From positions 1 to 52,583 of the forward strand of contig CAZOJJ010000018.1 of assembly GCA_964580105.1 (NCBI GenBank): a stretch of 52,583 nt of DNA. Direction: 5' to 3'. The notes below the pieces were generated by a model. It saw only the letters and a program-made list of their open reading frames with translations, ran no database searches and had not been told where the DNA came from. The DNA is from CAZOJJ01 sp964580105 (lineage in GTDB: Bacteria > Bacteroidota > Rhodothermia > Rhodothermales > Rubricoccaceae). This document shows, one piece after another, positions 20,185 to 28,237 of the stretch. The translations under genes and the position numbers were made by a program. How positions within the stretch are numbered: the first letter of the stretch is position 1; every line of letters begins with the position of its first letter.

Positions 20185-22905
20185 CTACAGGCCGAGCCAG
20201 TACGTTGCTTTGATGAGGAACACGTTCTCGACGGGCGCGCGGAAGACCTCACCCATCTCCTCGACCACGCCGAAGCCGTCGTAGTCGGCGAAGTCGGTGC
20301 GCTGCTGCTGCCAGACGAAGAAGAGCGTGGAGCCGGGCCGCCACTCCCACCGCAGCACGGCGTTGCCCCGCAGCGAGCGGAAGTTGAAGTCGCGCTGTTC
20401 GAGCTCGAAGGGCTCGCCGCCGTCGCCCGGGTCGATGAGCAAGCCGGTGACCACGCCGCCCTCGGCCTGCTCGGCGACGGAGCCGCGCGCCACGCCGTAC
20501 ACGTCGAAGTCGAACGAGCCGGGCTCGCGGAACTCCTTGAAGCTGGAGTACCGCCCGGAGGCGACGAAGGGCCGGGCGAAGAGCTGCAACGTGAGCTCGG
20601 GCGTGAACGTCCAGTTGACCCGCATCCCGAGGTCGAAGGACCGCTGGCGAATGTCGGCGAAGACGTAGCGCGTGCCGAACGTGCGGGAGGCCGCCGGGTC
20701 GTCGACGGTGGTGAAGAACTGGTCGTTGTCGAGCTCGGCGCCCCAGGTGGGCTCCAGCGAGATCGAGACGGCGTTGCTGGGCCGGGCCGTCACGAAGAAG
20801 CCGACGTAGCGGTCGTATTCGGTGGGCGCGCCGTCGTAGTCGTTCGGGAGCTCGGTGCGGAGGCTGACGAAACCGCCGCCGGAGATGCGCCGGCTGCCGT
20901 CGGTGTTGACGTAGACGCTGCCGTTGACGTCGGCCGGACGGCCTGCGAGGGGGCCGCCGCGCGTGAGCCGGTCGTTGGTGTAGCTCGGGATGAACTGGAC
21001 GCTGGGGTTCACCGTCCACTGGTTGCGGAAGCGCGCGAAGCCGCCGAGGCCGTAGTAGTGGTTGATGAGGTCGCCGTCGACGTTGGCGCCCCAGCCGCCG
21101 TACTGCCAGAACTCGTAGAACTGGAGGTGGCGCGGCTCGGGCTGGCTGTACGCCCAGAGGTAGTTGAGCGAGGTGGCGTCGGCGCGCGACTGGAAGCCGA
21201 GGTCGTTGACCTCGAAGCCGGGCGTGGTGAGGGTGCCGGTGATCGAACCGTTCCAGTGGCGGGCGCCCGTCCGTGCCAGCGAGATCTCGCTGTGGAAACC
21301 GCTCAGGCTCGTGCGCGCCGGGTCCACGCCGAGGTGGCCGGCGTCGGGGCGCTGGTAGTAGCGCTGGGGTGCGCGCTGGAGCCGCTCGATCACCTCGGCC
21401 GACCCGGCCACGCGGCTCGTCGCAAGGACGCCGCTGAAGGTCCAGCGCCGCCCGGCGAAGCGGTGCTCGAAGTCGAGGCCGCCGAGGTAGGCGCTCTCGG
21501 GAACGAGAGCGTCGAAGAGGCCGTCGGCGCCCAGGCTCCGGTTGACGGCCGTGACGATGCCGCCGACGACGGTGCCGCCCTCGCGAAAGTCGCGGCGGAC
21601 GCGGCCGACGAGGTAATTCGAGCGCGGCTCGACGGGCGTCCGCAGCTCCTCGCCCGCCTCGTTGATGTAGCGGGCGTCCTCCTCCATCGTGACGGCGTCG
21701 AGCAGGCCGATGGACCAGCCACCGACCTTGCCGCTCACCTTCGCCGCCGTGGCGATGGTGGTCTGGGTCGGACTGTCCACCCAGACCGCCTCGTCCTCGG
21801 AGAGCCCGCGCGTGGGCGAGCGGCCGATGCGGCGGGAATAGAAGAAGGTCGGCCGGTTGGCGACGTTGTAGGTGCGCGTCCGGCCGAAGTCGAACACGTC
21901 CTCGCCCTCGACGAAGAACGGGCGGCGCTCCTCGAAGAAGGTCTCGAAGGCCGAGAGGTTGACGACGGCGGGGTCGGCCTCGACCTGCCCGAAGTCGGGG
22001 TTGACCGTGGCGGTGAGCGTGAGGTTGCTCGTCAGCCCCACCTTCGCGTCGAAGCCGACGTTGGGCTGAAGCTCGCTCTCCGCATAGAAGGGATTGTCGA
22101 GGTCGCCCGGGGCCTGCGTGAGCTGGCTCAGGGCGTAGGGCACGATCTCGATCTGGCGCGGGGCGCGCTGCACGTCGAGGCCGTCGAGGCGGCCGAAGCG
22201 GGAGACGAAGCCGTCCATGTCGGGGAGCATGGGCGCCCAGAAGTCGTCCTCGCCGGTGGTCGGGATGCGGCGCTGGAACTGGATGCCCCAGACTTCCGGC
22301 CCGGCACCGGTCTGGTAGCGGAGCTGCGAGAACGGGATGCGCATCTCGACGGTGTAGCCCGCCCCGTCCGGCCCCTCGAAGCGCGCCGACTTCCCGTCCC
22401 AGACGGCGTCCCAGCTCGGGTCCTCGAAGTTGTCGTTGTACATGAGCAGGTCCTGCTCCACGTTCCCCGCCGTAACGCCGAAGTAGAAGGCGGTCCGGTC
22501 GTCGTCGTACGAGTCGAAGGCGACGGCCACGCGGTCGCTGGCGTCGAACTCGTCGCGGCGGGCGAGGCGGCCGACGATGGAGGCCGGATCGCGGGCGTAG
22601 CACCGGAAGCCGACGTAGAGCGCGTGGTCGTCGTAGAGCACGGCCACCTCGGTGCGCTCGGTGGCAGGCTGGCCCGGGTTGGGCGCACGCTGCACGAAGT
22701 CCGTCGCCAGCGGCGCCCGCTGCCAGACGGCCTCGTCGAGCACGCCGTCGAGGCGGGGCTGCTGGCCGGGCTCCAGCGGGTGCGCGCGGAGGACGCGCGC
22801 CTCGGGCAGGCCCGCAGGTTGAGGGGACTGGGCCGGGACGGCCTCGGGGACGACGAGCAGGACGGCGAGCAGGAGGGCGAGCAGCCCGGCGGTACGAACG
22901 GACAT
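20185..22905 (-). CDS. DUF5916 / CBM9-like outer-membrane protein, copy B
   Basis: A 906-residue paralogue of copy A with the same plan: a signal peptide (MSVRTAGLLALLLAVLLVVPEAVPA), a CBM9-like domain (RLDGVLDEAVWQ, VAVLYDDHALYVGFRC, YTVEMRIPFSQLRY), the DUF5916 core and a C-terminal KATYWLGL. The core stretch from LTLTATVNPDFGQVEAD to FFYSRRIGRSPTR is the same in both proteins and identical in DNA. Outside it the two have clearly diverged. It lies upstream of the blaI promoter with its own promoter region at 22987-23029, where a weaker BlaI-like palindrome sits. It may be an alternative surface protein under the same control. Molecular function is unknown. Confidence 0.85.
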   Translation of the reverse strand: MSVRTAGLLALLLAVLLVVPEAVPAQSPQPAGLPEARVLRAHPLEPGQQPRLDGVLDEAVWQRAPLATDFVQRAPNPGQPATERTEVAVLYDDHALYVGFRCYARDPASIVGRLARRDEFDASDRVAVAFDSYDDDRTAFYFGVTAGNVEQDLLMYNDNFEDPSWDAVWDGKSARFEGPDGAGYTVEMRIPFSQLRYQTGAGPEVWGIQFQRRIPTTGEDDFWAPMLPDMDGFVSRFGRLDGLDVQRAPRQIEIVPYALSQLTQAPGDLDNPFYAESELQPNVGFDAKVGLTSNLTLTATVNPDFGQVEADPAVVNLSAFETFFEERRPFFVEGEDVFDFGRTRTYNVANRPTFFYSRRIGRSPTRGLSEDEAVWVDSPTQTTIATAAKVSGKVGGWSIGLLDAVTMEEDARYINEAGEELRTPVEPRSNYLVGRVRRDFREGGTVVGGIVTAVNRSLGADGLFDALVPESAYLGGLDFEHRFAGRRWTFSGVLATSRVAGSAEVIERLQRAPQRYYQRPDAGHLGVDPARTSLSGFHSEISLARTGARHWNGSITGTLTTPGFEVNDLGFQSRADATSLNYLWAYSQPEPRHLQFYEFWQYGGWGANVDGDLINHYYGLGGFARFRNQWTVNPSVQFIPSYTNDRLTRGGPLAGRPADVNGSVYVNTDGSRRISGGGFVSLRTELPNDYDGAPTEYDRYVGFFVTARPSNAVSISLEPTWGAELDNDQFFTTVDDPAASRTFGTRYVFADIRQRSFDLGMRVNWTFTPELTLQLFARPFVASGRYSSFKEFREPGSFDFDVYGVARGSVAEQAEGGVVTGLLIDPGDGGEPFELEQRDFNFRSLRGNAVLRWEWRPGSTLFFVWQQQRTDFADYDGFGVVEEMGEVFRAPVENVFLIKATYWLGL
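21815..22024. repeat. 210-bp block identical to 16792-17001
   Basis: Partner of the block in DUF5916 copy A; the second shared block here is 20305-20393. The copies are direct repeats about 5.0 kb apart, so recombination between them would delete the blaI and M56 genes. Confidence 0.93.
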
Positions 22906-22986
22906 GCCAGACGGGGTGGGGAGAGAACGGCACGAGAAGGGAGACGTGCCTGAAAACGGAGCCCACGCCCCGGCTGTTACGCCAAG

Positions 22987-23029
22987 CTGCTAATTTTTTA
23001 ACATTACACCGGTAAGCGCGCGCCGTCAC
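22987..23029 (-). promoter_or_regulatory. Putative promoter with degenerate BlaI-like site before DUF5916 copy B
   Basis: Minus strand: GTGACG (23024-23029), 17 nt, TAATGT (23001-23006), overlapping ATGTTAAAAAATTAGCAG (22987-23004). TGTTA and TAGCA half-sites are 6 nt apart, matching the spacing of the two stronger sites with two or three mismatches. The -35-like box overlaps the stop of the SDR gene. Confidence 0.45.
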
Positions 23030-23889
23030 CCCTCGCGCGCCGCCTTCATCATCTCGAAGAGCGCCAGCACGCCCTCGCGGTCCTGCTTGATGAAGTCGTT
23101 GAACTGGCCGCCCGAGGCGAGCACCTCGCCGCCGTCGAGGGCGATGACCTCGCCGGAGAGGTAGCTCGACAGGTCGGAGAGCAGGAACGCCGCGAGGTTG
23201 GCCAGTTCCTCCGGCTCGCCGAACCGGCCCAGGGGCACGCGCCGCTTCATGTGCTCGGCGATCTGCGGGTCGGGCACGAGCCGTTCCCACGCCCCCTTCG
23301 TCGGAAAGGGGCCGGGGGCGACGGCGTTGAGGCGGATGCCGTACGTCCCCCACTCCGCCGCCAGCGACCGCGTCATCGCGACGACGCCGGCCTTCGACAC
23401 CGCGCTCGGGAGGACGAAGGCGCTCCCCGTCTCGGCGTACGTCGTGACGATGGAGAGCACGACGCCCGGCTCCCCCCGCTCGATCCAGCGCTGCCCGCAC
23501 CACTGCGTGCAATAGAACGAGCCGTAGAGGTTCGTCCGGACGACGGCGTCGAAGCCGTTCGGGGTGAGCGTGTGGCTCGGCGCGAGGAAGTTGGCCGCGG
23601 CGTTGTTGACCAGCCGCGTGACGGGGCCGTAGCGCTCCTCGGCCGCCTCGAAGAACGCCGCGACGCTCTCGGCCTCGCGGACGTTGACGGTCTGCCAGCC
23701 GGCCACCCACCCGTTCCCGCGCATCGCCTCGACGGTCTCCCGGAGCGGCTCCTCGCGCCGCCCGCCGATGGTCACGGCCGCGCCGAGGGCGGCGAACCGC
23801 TCGGCCATCGCCCTGCCCAGCCCGGTCCCGCCTCCGGTGACGACGACGTGCTGATCGTTGAGGAGGTCGGGGGCGTACCGCGCAGGCAT
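23026..23889 (-). CDS. SDR-family oxidoreductase, 2,4-dienoyl-CoA reductase (DECR) type
   Basis: Probably reduces 2,4-dienoyl-CoA with NADPH during breakdown of polyunsaturated fatty acids. It has 287 residues. The cofactor motif TGGGTGLG is near residue 18 and NNAAANFL near 93. The classical SDR YxxxK is replaced by SAVSK (within VLPSAVSKAGVVAM). Together with the NFLAPSHTLTPNGFDAVV segment, this is how DECR-type SDRs differ from ordinary SDRs. Its place directly after fadE in the beta-oxidation block supports the role. Three 9-bp repeats (gatcgagga) lie just before the start codon. An unrelated SDR reaction cannot be excluded. Confidence 0.78.
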   Translation of the reverse strand: MPARYAPDLLNDQHVVVTGGGTGLGRAMAERFAALGAAVTIGGRREEPLRETVEAMRGNGWVAGWQTVNVREAESVAAFFEAAEERYGPVTRLVNNAAANFLAPSHTLTPNGFDAVVRTNLYGSFYCTQWCGQRWIERGEPGVVLSIVTTYAETGSAFVLPSAVSKAGVVAMTRSLAAEWGTYGIRLNAVAPGPFPTKGAWERLVPDPQIAEHMKRRVPLGRFGEPEELANLAAFLLSDLSSYLSGEVIALDGGEVLASGGQFNDFIKQDREGVLALFEMMKAAREG

Positions 23890-23958
23890 GGGGATCGAGG
23901 AGATCGAGGAGATCGAGGGCGAAGGGGAACGAGTGCAACGAGGCCCGACCGGAAAGGA

Positions 23959-26562
23959 TCAGCGGCGCCAGAGCCGCGCCCCGTCCCCCACCCCGGCGAG
24001 GTCCGCCCCGGCGAGGTCCGCCCCGGCGAGGTCCGCCCCGGCGAGGTCCGCCCCGGCGAGGTCCGCCTCGGCGAGGTCCGCCTCGGCGAGTGTGTGGGAC
24101 TCGACCGCGGCCGGGTCCACGGCCGAGCGGAAGTAGTCCTCGTTGTCGAAGGCGTCCACCTGGATGGCGTCCTCGCGGACGGCCTCGGCGTGCTGGAGGA
24201 GCGCCGCCTCCGCCTCGGTGATGATGCCGAGTTCGACGGCCTTCGGCACGAGCGCGGCCGGGTGCGCGCGCGGGAGCTCGCGCCGTTTGACGGCGTCCTT
24301 GAGCTTCCGCGCCACCCCCTCGGCTTCGTAGGCGACGCGCATCGCACGCTCCAGCCGACCGAGCGGATGCCCGGGGTCGCCCGGCACGTAGATGCCGCCG
24401 TAGTGGCGCTCGCGCTGGTCGCCCGGCACCAGCATGGCCGCCGCCACCGCGTGGCCGAGGCCGTCGGACGGCCCGGCGGAGAGGCGGTTGATCCGGCTCC
24501 ACGCGGCGACGGGGCCGCGGAAGAGCCACGTCAGGCCGGGCACGCGGAGGTTCTGGAAGAGCCCGTCGAAGGCGTCCTGCATCCGGGCGAAGGCGTGCTG
24601 CAGGGCCCAGTGGAGGAACGGCTCGTCCTCCTTCCGCCGGCCCTCGGCCTCGAAGCGGACGAGCGCGGCCGTCCCGAAGTACATCCACATGAAGACGTCG
24701 GCGAAGCGGCCCGTCAGCTTCTCCTTCCGCTTGAGGTCGCCGCCGAGCGTGCCCATCGCCAGGTCGGCGAGGAAGGCGAAGGTGGCGCTGCTCCAGGCCA
24801 GCTTCCGCCAGTAGGGCGCCGCCGCGCCCGAGACGGGCGAGCCGGCCAGGAAACCGCGCGAGGCGGACAGACCCACGGCCCGGAAACCGTTGCGGACGAC
24901 GTGGCCGATGTGGCTCCAGAACGCGGCGTCGAAGGCCCGGACGTCCCACGCCGCCAGCGCCTGCATCTCCCTGAGCGCGTACGGGTGGCAGCGGATGGCG
25001 CCCTGCCCGAAGATCATCAGCGTCCGCGTCAGGATGTTCGCGCCCTCGACGGTGATGGAGACGGGGAGGCCGACGTAGGCGTGGGCGAGCGCGTTGCGCG
25101 GCCCGCGCGAGATGCCGTTGCCCCCGAGGACGTCCATCGCGTCGTTGCACGCCTTCCGCCACAGCTCGGTCGTGTTGTACTTCATCATCGCCGTGACGAC
25201 GGCGGGCTTGGCGCCGCCGTCGAGGCCGCCGTTGGTGTAGCGGCGGGCGGCCTCCATGAGGTACGCCCACCCACCGATGCGGGCGAGCGGCTCCTCGATC
25301 CCCTCGAACTTGCCGATGGGGAGGCCGAACTGCTTCCGCACGAGCGCATGCGCGCTGGCGACGCGCGCCGCCGCCTTGATGCCGCCTACCGACGAGGCCG
25401 GAAGCGAGATGCCGCGCCCGGCGGCGAGGCTCTGCATCAGCATCCGCCACCCCTTGCCCACGCCCGCCGCGCCGCCGATCACGGCGTCTTCGAGCTTGAC
25501 GACCACGTCGTGGCCCTCCGTCGGGCAGTTCCAGAACGGGACGCCGAGCGGGTCGTGCCGGCGGCCGAGGACGACGCCCTCGGTGTCGGTCGGGATCAGC
25601 GCGCAGGTGATGCCGAGGTCCTCGCCCTTGCCGAGCAGGTTCTCGGGGTCGCGCAGCTTGAACGCGAGGCCCAGGACGGTCGAGATGGCGGCGAGCGTGA
25701 TGTAGCGCTTCTTCCAGTTCAGGCGGAGGTAGAGCGCGCCGTCGTCGCCGCGGAAGACCACGCCGTTGGAGGCGATGGCGCCGGCGTCGGAGCCCGCGCC
25801 GGGCTCGGTGAGGGCGAAGGCGGGGATGTCCTCGCCGCGCGCGAGGCGGGGCAGGTAGTGCTCCTTCTGCGCCTCGGTGCCGTAGTGGATGAGGAGCTCG
25901 GCCGGGCCGAGCGAGTTCGGCACCATCACCGTGATGCCGAGCGTGGACGAGGCCGTGCTCGTCTTGGCGACGATGGCGCTGTTGGCGCTGGGGCTGAAAC
26001 CGTGGCCGCCGTACTCCTTCGGGATGATGAGGCCGAAGAACCGGTCGTCCTTGAGCTTCTGCCACACCTCCGGCGCGAGGTCGCGCCGCTCCCACGTCTC
26101 CCAGTCGTTCGTCAGCGCGCACAGCTCCTCGACGGGGCCGTCGAGGAAGGCCTGCTCCTCGGCCGTCAGATCGGCGTAGGGCTGGGCGAGGAGCCGGCGG
26201 ACGTCCGGCTTGCCGGAGAACAGCTCGCCCTCGACCCACACCGTCCCGGCGTCGATGGCCTCCTGCTCGGTCTCGGAGATCGTCGGGAGGAAGTCGAGCG
26301 CCCTCATCGCCTTCATCACGCCGAGCGAGAGCACGCGCCGGACGGGCGGAATCAGAAGCGCCAGCGCCAGCACGGCAAAGGCGGCGAGGCTCCAGACGGG
26401 CGCCCCGAAACCGACGAGGGCCACGAGCCCGGCGAGGGCCCAGAGCCACAGCGGCGCCCCGGTGAAGCCGAGCGCGAAGAGGACGACGAGCACGCCGAGG
26501 AGTGCGGCCCACCAGGGGGTGACGGCGGCGAGGGCGCCGTGGAGGGTGTCGAGGGCGTCCAT
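23959..26562 (-). CDS. fadE: Membrane-associated acyl-CoA dehydrogenase, FadE type, with pentapeptide-repeat tail
   Basis: Catalyses the first oxidation of beta-oxidation, acyl-CoA to trans-2-enoyl-CoA, with FAD. It has 867 residues, slightly longer than Escherichia coli FadE (about 814). The first 75 residues hold two or three membrane segments. The catalytic part has IPKEYGGHGFS, the substrate-binding ALTEPGAGSDAG, GGIKAAARV and NGISRGPRNALAHAYVGLP, followed by a FadE-type C-terminal domain. The last ~35 residues are consecutive ADLAG/ADLAE pentapeptides encoded by 15-bp repeats. The start ATG 26560-26562 is preferred because the upstream 20 codons cross the operator-like site at 26626-26642. 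Confidence 0.9.
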   Translation of the reverse strand: MDALDTLHGALAAVTPWWAALLGVLVVLFALGFTGAPLWLWALAGLVALVGFGAPVWSLAAFAVLALALLIPPVRRVLSLGVMKAMRALDFLPTISETEQEAIDAGTVWVEGELFSGKPDVRRLLAQPYADLTAEEQAFLDGPVEELCALTNDWETWERRDLAPEVWQKLKDDRFFGLIIPKEYGGHGFSPSANSAIVAKTSTASSTLGITVMVPNSLGPAELLIHYGTEAQKEHYLPRLARGEDIPAFALTEPGAGSDAGAIASNGVVFRGDDGALYLRLNWKKRYITLAAISTVLGLAFKLRDPENLLGKGEDLGITCALIPTDTEGVVLGRRHDPLGVPFWNCPTEGHDVVVKLEDAVIGGAAGVGKGWRMLMQSLAAGRGISLPASSVGGIKAAARVASAHALVRKQFGLPIGKFEGIEEPLARIGGWAYLMEAARRYTNGGLDGGAKPAVVTAMMKYNTTELWRKACNDAMDVLGGNGISRGPRNALAHAYVGLPVSITVEGANILTRTLMIFGQGAIRCHPYALREMQALAAWDVRAFDAAFWSHIGHVVRNGFRAVGLSASRGFLAGSPVSGAAAPYWRKLAWSSATFAFLADLAMGTLGGDLKRKEKLTGRFADVFMWMYFGTAALVRFEAEGRRKEDEPFLHWALQHAFARMQDAFDGLFQNLRVPGLTWLFRGPVAAWSRINRLSAGPSDGLGHAVAAAMLVPGDQRERHYGGIYVPGDPGHPLGRLERAMRVAYEAEGVARKLKDAVKRRELPRAHPAALVPKAVELGIITEAEAALLQHAEAVREDAIQVDAFDNEDYFRSAVDPAAVESHTLAEADLAEADLAGADLAGADLAGADLAGADLAGVGDGARLWRR
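23995..24090. repeat. 15-bp in-frame repeat encoding ADLAG pentapeptides
   Basis: Six full copies of ggcgaggtccgcccc (two with tc for cc at the end) plus a partial seventh. On the minus strand they encode A-D-L-A-G/E, which fits the A(D/N)LXX pentapeptide-repeat consensus, at the end of fadE. Confidence 0.93.
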
Positions 26563-26625
26563 GGGGGTAGCGGACTGGACCGAGAGGCGACGCGGCACCC
26601 CGGGCACCGACCCGGGATCCACGCA

Positions 26626-26642
26626 GGTTAACAGTGTAAACC
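26626..26642 (-). promoter_or_regulatory. FadR/TetR-type operator upstream of fadE
   Basis: The near-palindrome GGTTAACAGTGTAAACC matches GGTTAACGCTGTTAAGG before fadN at 12 of 17 positions. On the minus strand a promoter-like TTGCGC, 17 nt, TTACAC places the site over the -10 element. The candidate regulator is the TetR protein at 32809-33426. Confidence 0.55.
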
Positions 26643-26696
26643 CGAAGGCAGTTCCGGCGCAAGCCGGCCGCGCAAGCCGGCTACGAAAGGAGGCGA

Positions 26697-26921
26697 GGCG
26701 GGGCAGCGCGAGGCGGGGCAGCGCGAGGCGGGGCAGCGCGAGGCGGGGCAGNNNNNNNNNNNNNNNNNNNNNNNNNNNNNNNNNNNNNNNNNNNNNNNNN
26801 NNNNNNNNNNNNNNNNNNNNNNNNNNNNNNNNNNNNNNNNNNNNNNNNNNNGGCGGGGCAGCGCGAGGCGGGGCAGCGCGAGGCGGGGCAGCGCGAGGCG
26901 GGGCAGCGCGAGGCGGGGCAG
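26697..26921. repeat. 15-bp intergenic repeat with 100-N gap (26752-26851)
   Basis: The unit is ggcggggcagcgcga. The 55 nt at 26697-26751 and 26852-26906 are identical, and one further unit follows on the right. The repeat fills most of the 406-nt spacer between fadA and fadE (26563-26968). Apart from the fadE operator I see no gene or terminator there. Copy number is unknown because of the gap. Confidence 0.9.
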
Positions 26922-26968
26922 AGCGAGGCCCGCCTCGTGCCCCCGCCTCGGTGGCTCGGTGGAGACCG

Positions 26969-28162
26969 CTACAGCAGCAGGTTCTCGTAGACCGCCGCCG
27001 CGCCCATCCCGCCGCCGATGCACATCGTGCAGACGCCGTAGCGCACGCCCCGCCGCTTCATCTCGTGCAGCAGCGTGGCCGTCAGCTTCGCGCCGGTGCA
27101 GCCGAGCGGGTGGCCGAGGGCGATGGCCCCGCCGTTGACGTTGACGATCTCGGGGTCGAGGTCGAGCTCGCGGACGACGGCCAGGGCCTGGCTGGCGAAC
27201 GCCTCGTTGAGCTCGAACAGCCCGATGTCGTCCTTCGAAAGCCCCACCTGCCGGAGCACCTTCGGGATGGACTCCACGGGGCCGATGCCCATGATCTCCG
27301 GCGCCACGCCGGCCACGGCGAAGCCGAGCATCCGCGCCATCGGCGTCGCGCCCGTCTCCTCGACGAGCCGTTTGCTCATCACGACACTGAAGGCGGCGCC
27401 GTCGTTCATCTGCGACGAGTTGCCGGCCGTCACGGAGCCGCCCTGCTTGAACGCGGGCTTGAGCTTCGCCAGCGCCTCCAGCGAGGTGTCGGCGCGCGGC
27501 CCTTCGTCGACGGCGTGCTCGAACGCGACGGTCTTCGCCGAGCGGCTCTCGGCGTCGTAGTGGACCTCGCTCACGGGGACGGGCACGATCTCCTCCTCGA
27601 ACCGCCCGGCCTCGATGGCCGCGACGGCGCGCTGGTGGCTCTGGAGGGCGAAGGCGTCCTGATCCTCGCGGCTGATGCCGTACCGGTCGGCCACGTTCTC
27701 GGCCGTGATGCCCATCGAGGAGTAGTGCTCCGGCTTCTCCTCGGCGAGGTCGGGGTCGGGCGCGAAGTAGAACCCGCCCATCGGCACCTGGCTCATGCAC
27801 TCGACGCCGCCGGCCACGACGCAGTCGGCCTGGCCGATGGTGACGCTGCCCACGGCCTGGGCGATGGTCTGGAGGCCGGAGGAGCAGAACCGGTTGACGG
27901 TGACGCCGGGGACGGAGTTCGGCAGGCCGGCCTTCTGCACGATGGCGCGGGCCATGTTCATCCCCTGCGGCCCCTCGGGGAAGGCGCACCCGACGATGAC
28001 GTCGTCTACGAGGCGGGGGTCGAACCCGCCCAGACGGTTGAGCGCGCCCGTGACGGCGACGGCCCCGAGGTCGACGGGGTGGACGTTCCGGAGCGCTCCG
28101 CGCCGCGCCTTCCCGACGGGCGTGCGGACGGAGGCGACGATGTAGGCTTCGTTGAGTTGCAT
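26969..28162 (-). CDS. fadA: Acetyl-CoA acyltransferase (thiolase)
   Basis: Cleaves 3-ketoacyl-CoA with CoA to acetyl-CoA and a shortened acyl-CoA, the last step of beta-oxidation. It has 397 residues, the normal thiolase length. The nucleophilic Cys is in VNRFCSSGLQ (about residue 92). The His is in GGAIALGHPLGCTGAK near 350 and the second Cys in CTMCIGGGMGAA near 380. NEAFASQALAV is the usual NEAFA motif. It follows fadN by 75 nt on the same strand, reproducing the fadN-fadA order of the Bacillus subtilis fadNAE operon; fadE follows after a 406-nt repeat-rich spacer. Confidence 0.96.
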   Translation of the reverse strand: MQLNEAYIVASVRTPVGKARRGALRNVHPVDLGAVAVTGALNRLGGFDPRLVDDVIVGCAFPEGPQGMNMARAIVQKAGLPNSVPGVTVNRFCSSGLQTIAQAVGSVTIGQADCVVAGGVECMSQVPMGGFYFAPDPDLAEEKPEHYSSMGITAENVADRYGISREDQDAFALQSHQRAVAAIEAGRFEEEIVPVPVSEVHYDAESRSAKTVAFEHAVDEGPRADTSLEALAKLKPAFKQGGSVTAGNSSQMNDGAAFSVVMSKRLVEETGATPMARMLGFAVAGVAPEIMGIGPVESIPKVLRQVGLSKDDIGLFELNEAFASQALAVVRELDLDPEIVNVNGGAIALGHPLGCTGAKLTATLLHEMKRRGVRYGVCTMCIGGGMGAAAVYENLLL

Positions 28163-28165
28163 GGC

Positions 28166-28220
28166 GTGGTCCGTAGTCAGGGGTCCATGGCCGGTTGTCG
28201 TCGCAGCCGCTACGGACCAC
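28166..28220 (-). other. Intercistronic inverted repeat, fadN-fadA
   Basis: Perfect 11-bp arms gtggtccgtag (28166-28176) and ctacggaccac (28210-28220) around 33 nt, in the 75-nt spacer. No T-run follows, so it is more likely an mRNA-stability or processing hairpin than a terminator. Confidence 0.75.
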
Positions 28221-28237
28221 GGACGACCGGCGGCGGA

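Noticed and set aside
23995..24090. Qnr-like quinolone-protection protein
   Set aside because: Only six or seven pentapeptides at the end of an acyl-CoA dehydrogenase; Qnr proteins have about 40 and a conserved dimer domain.
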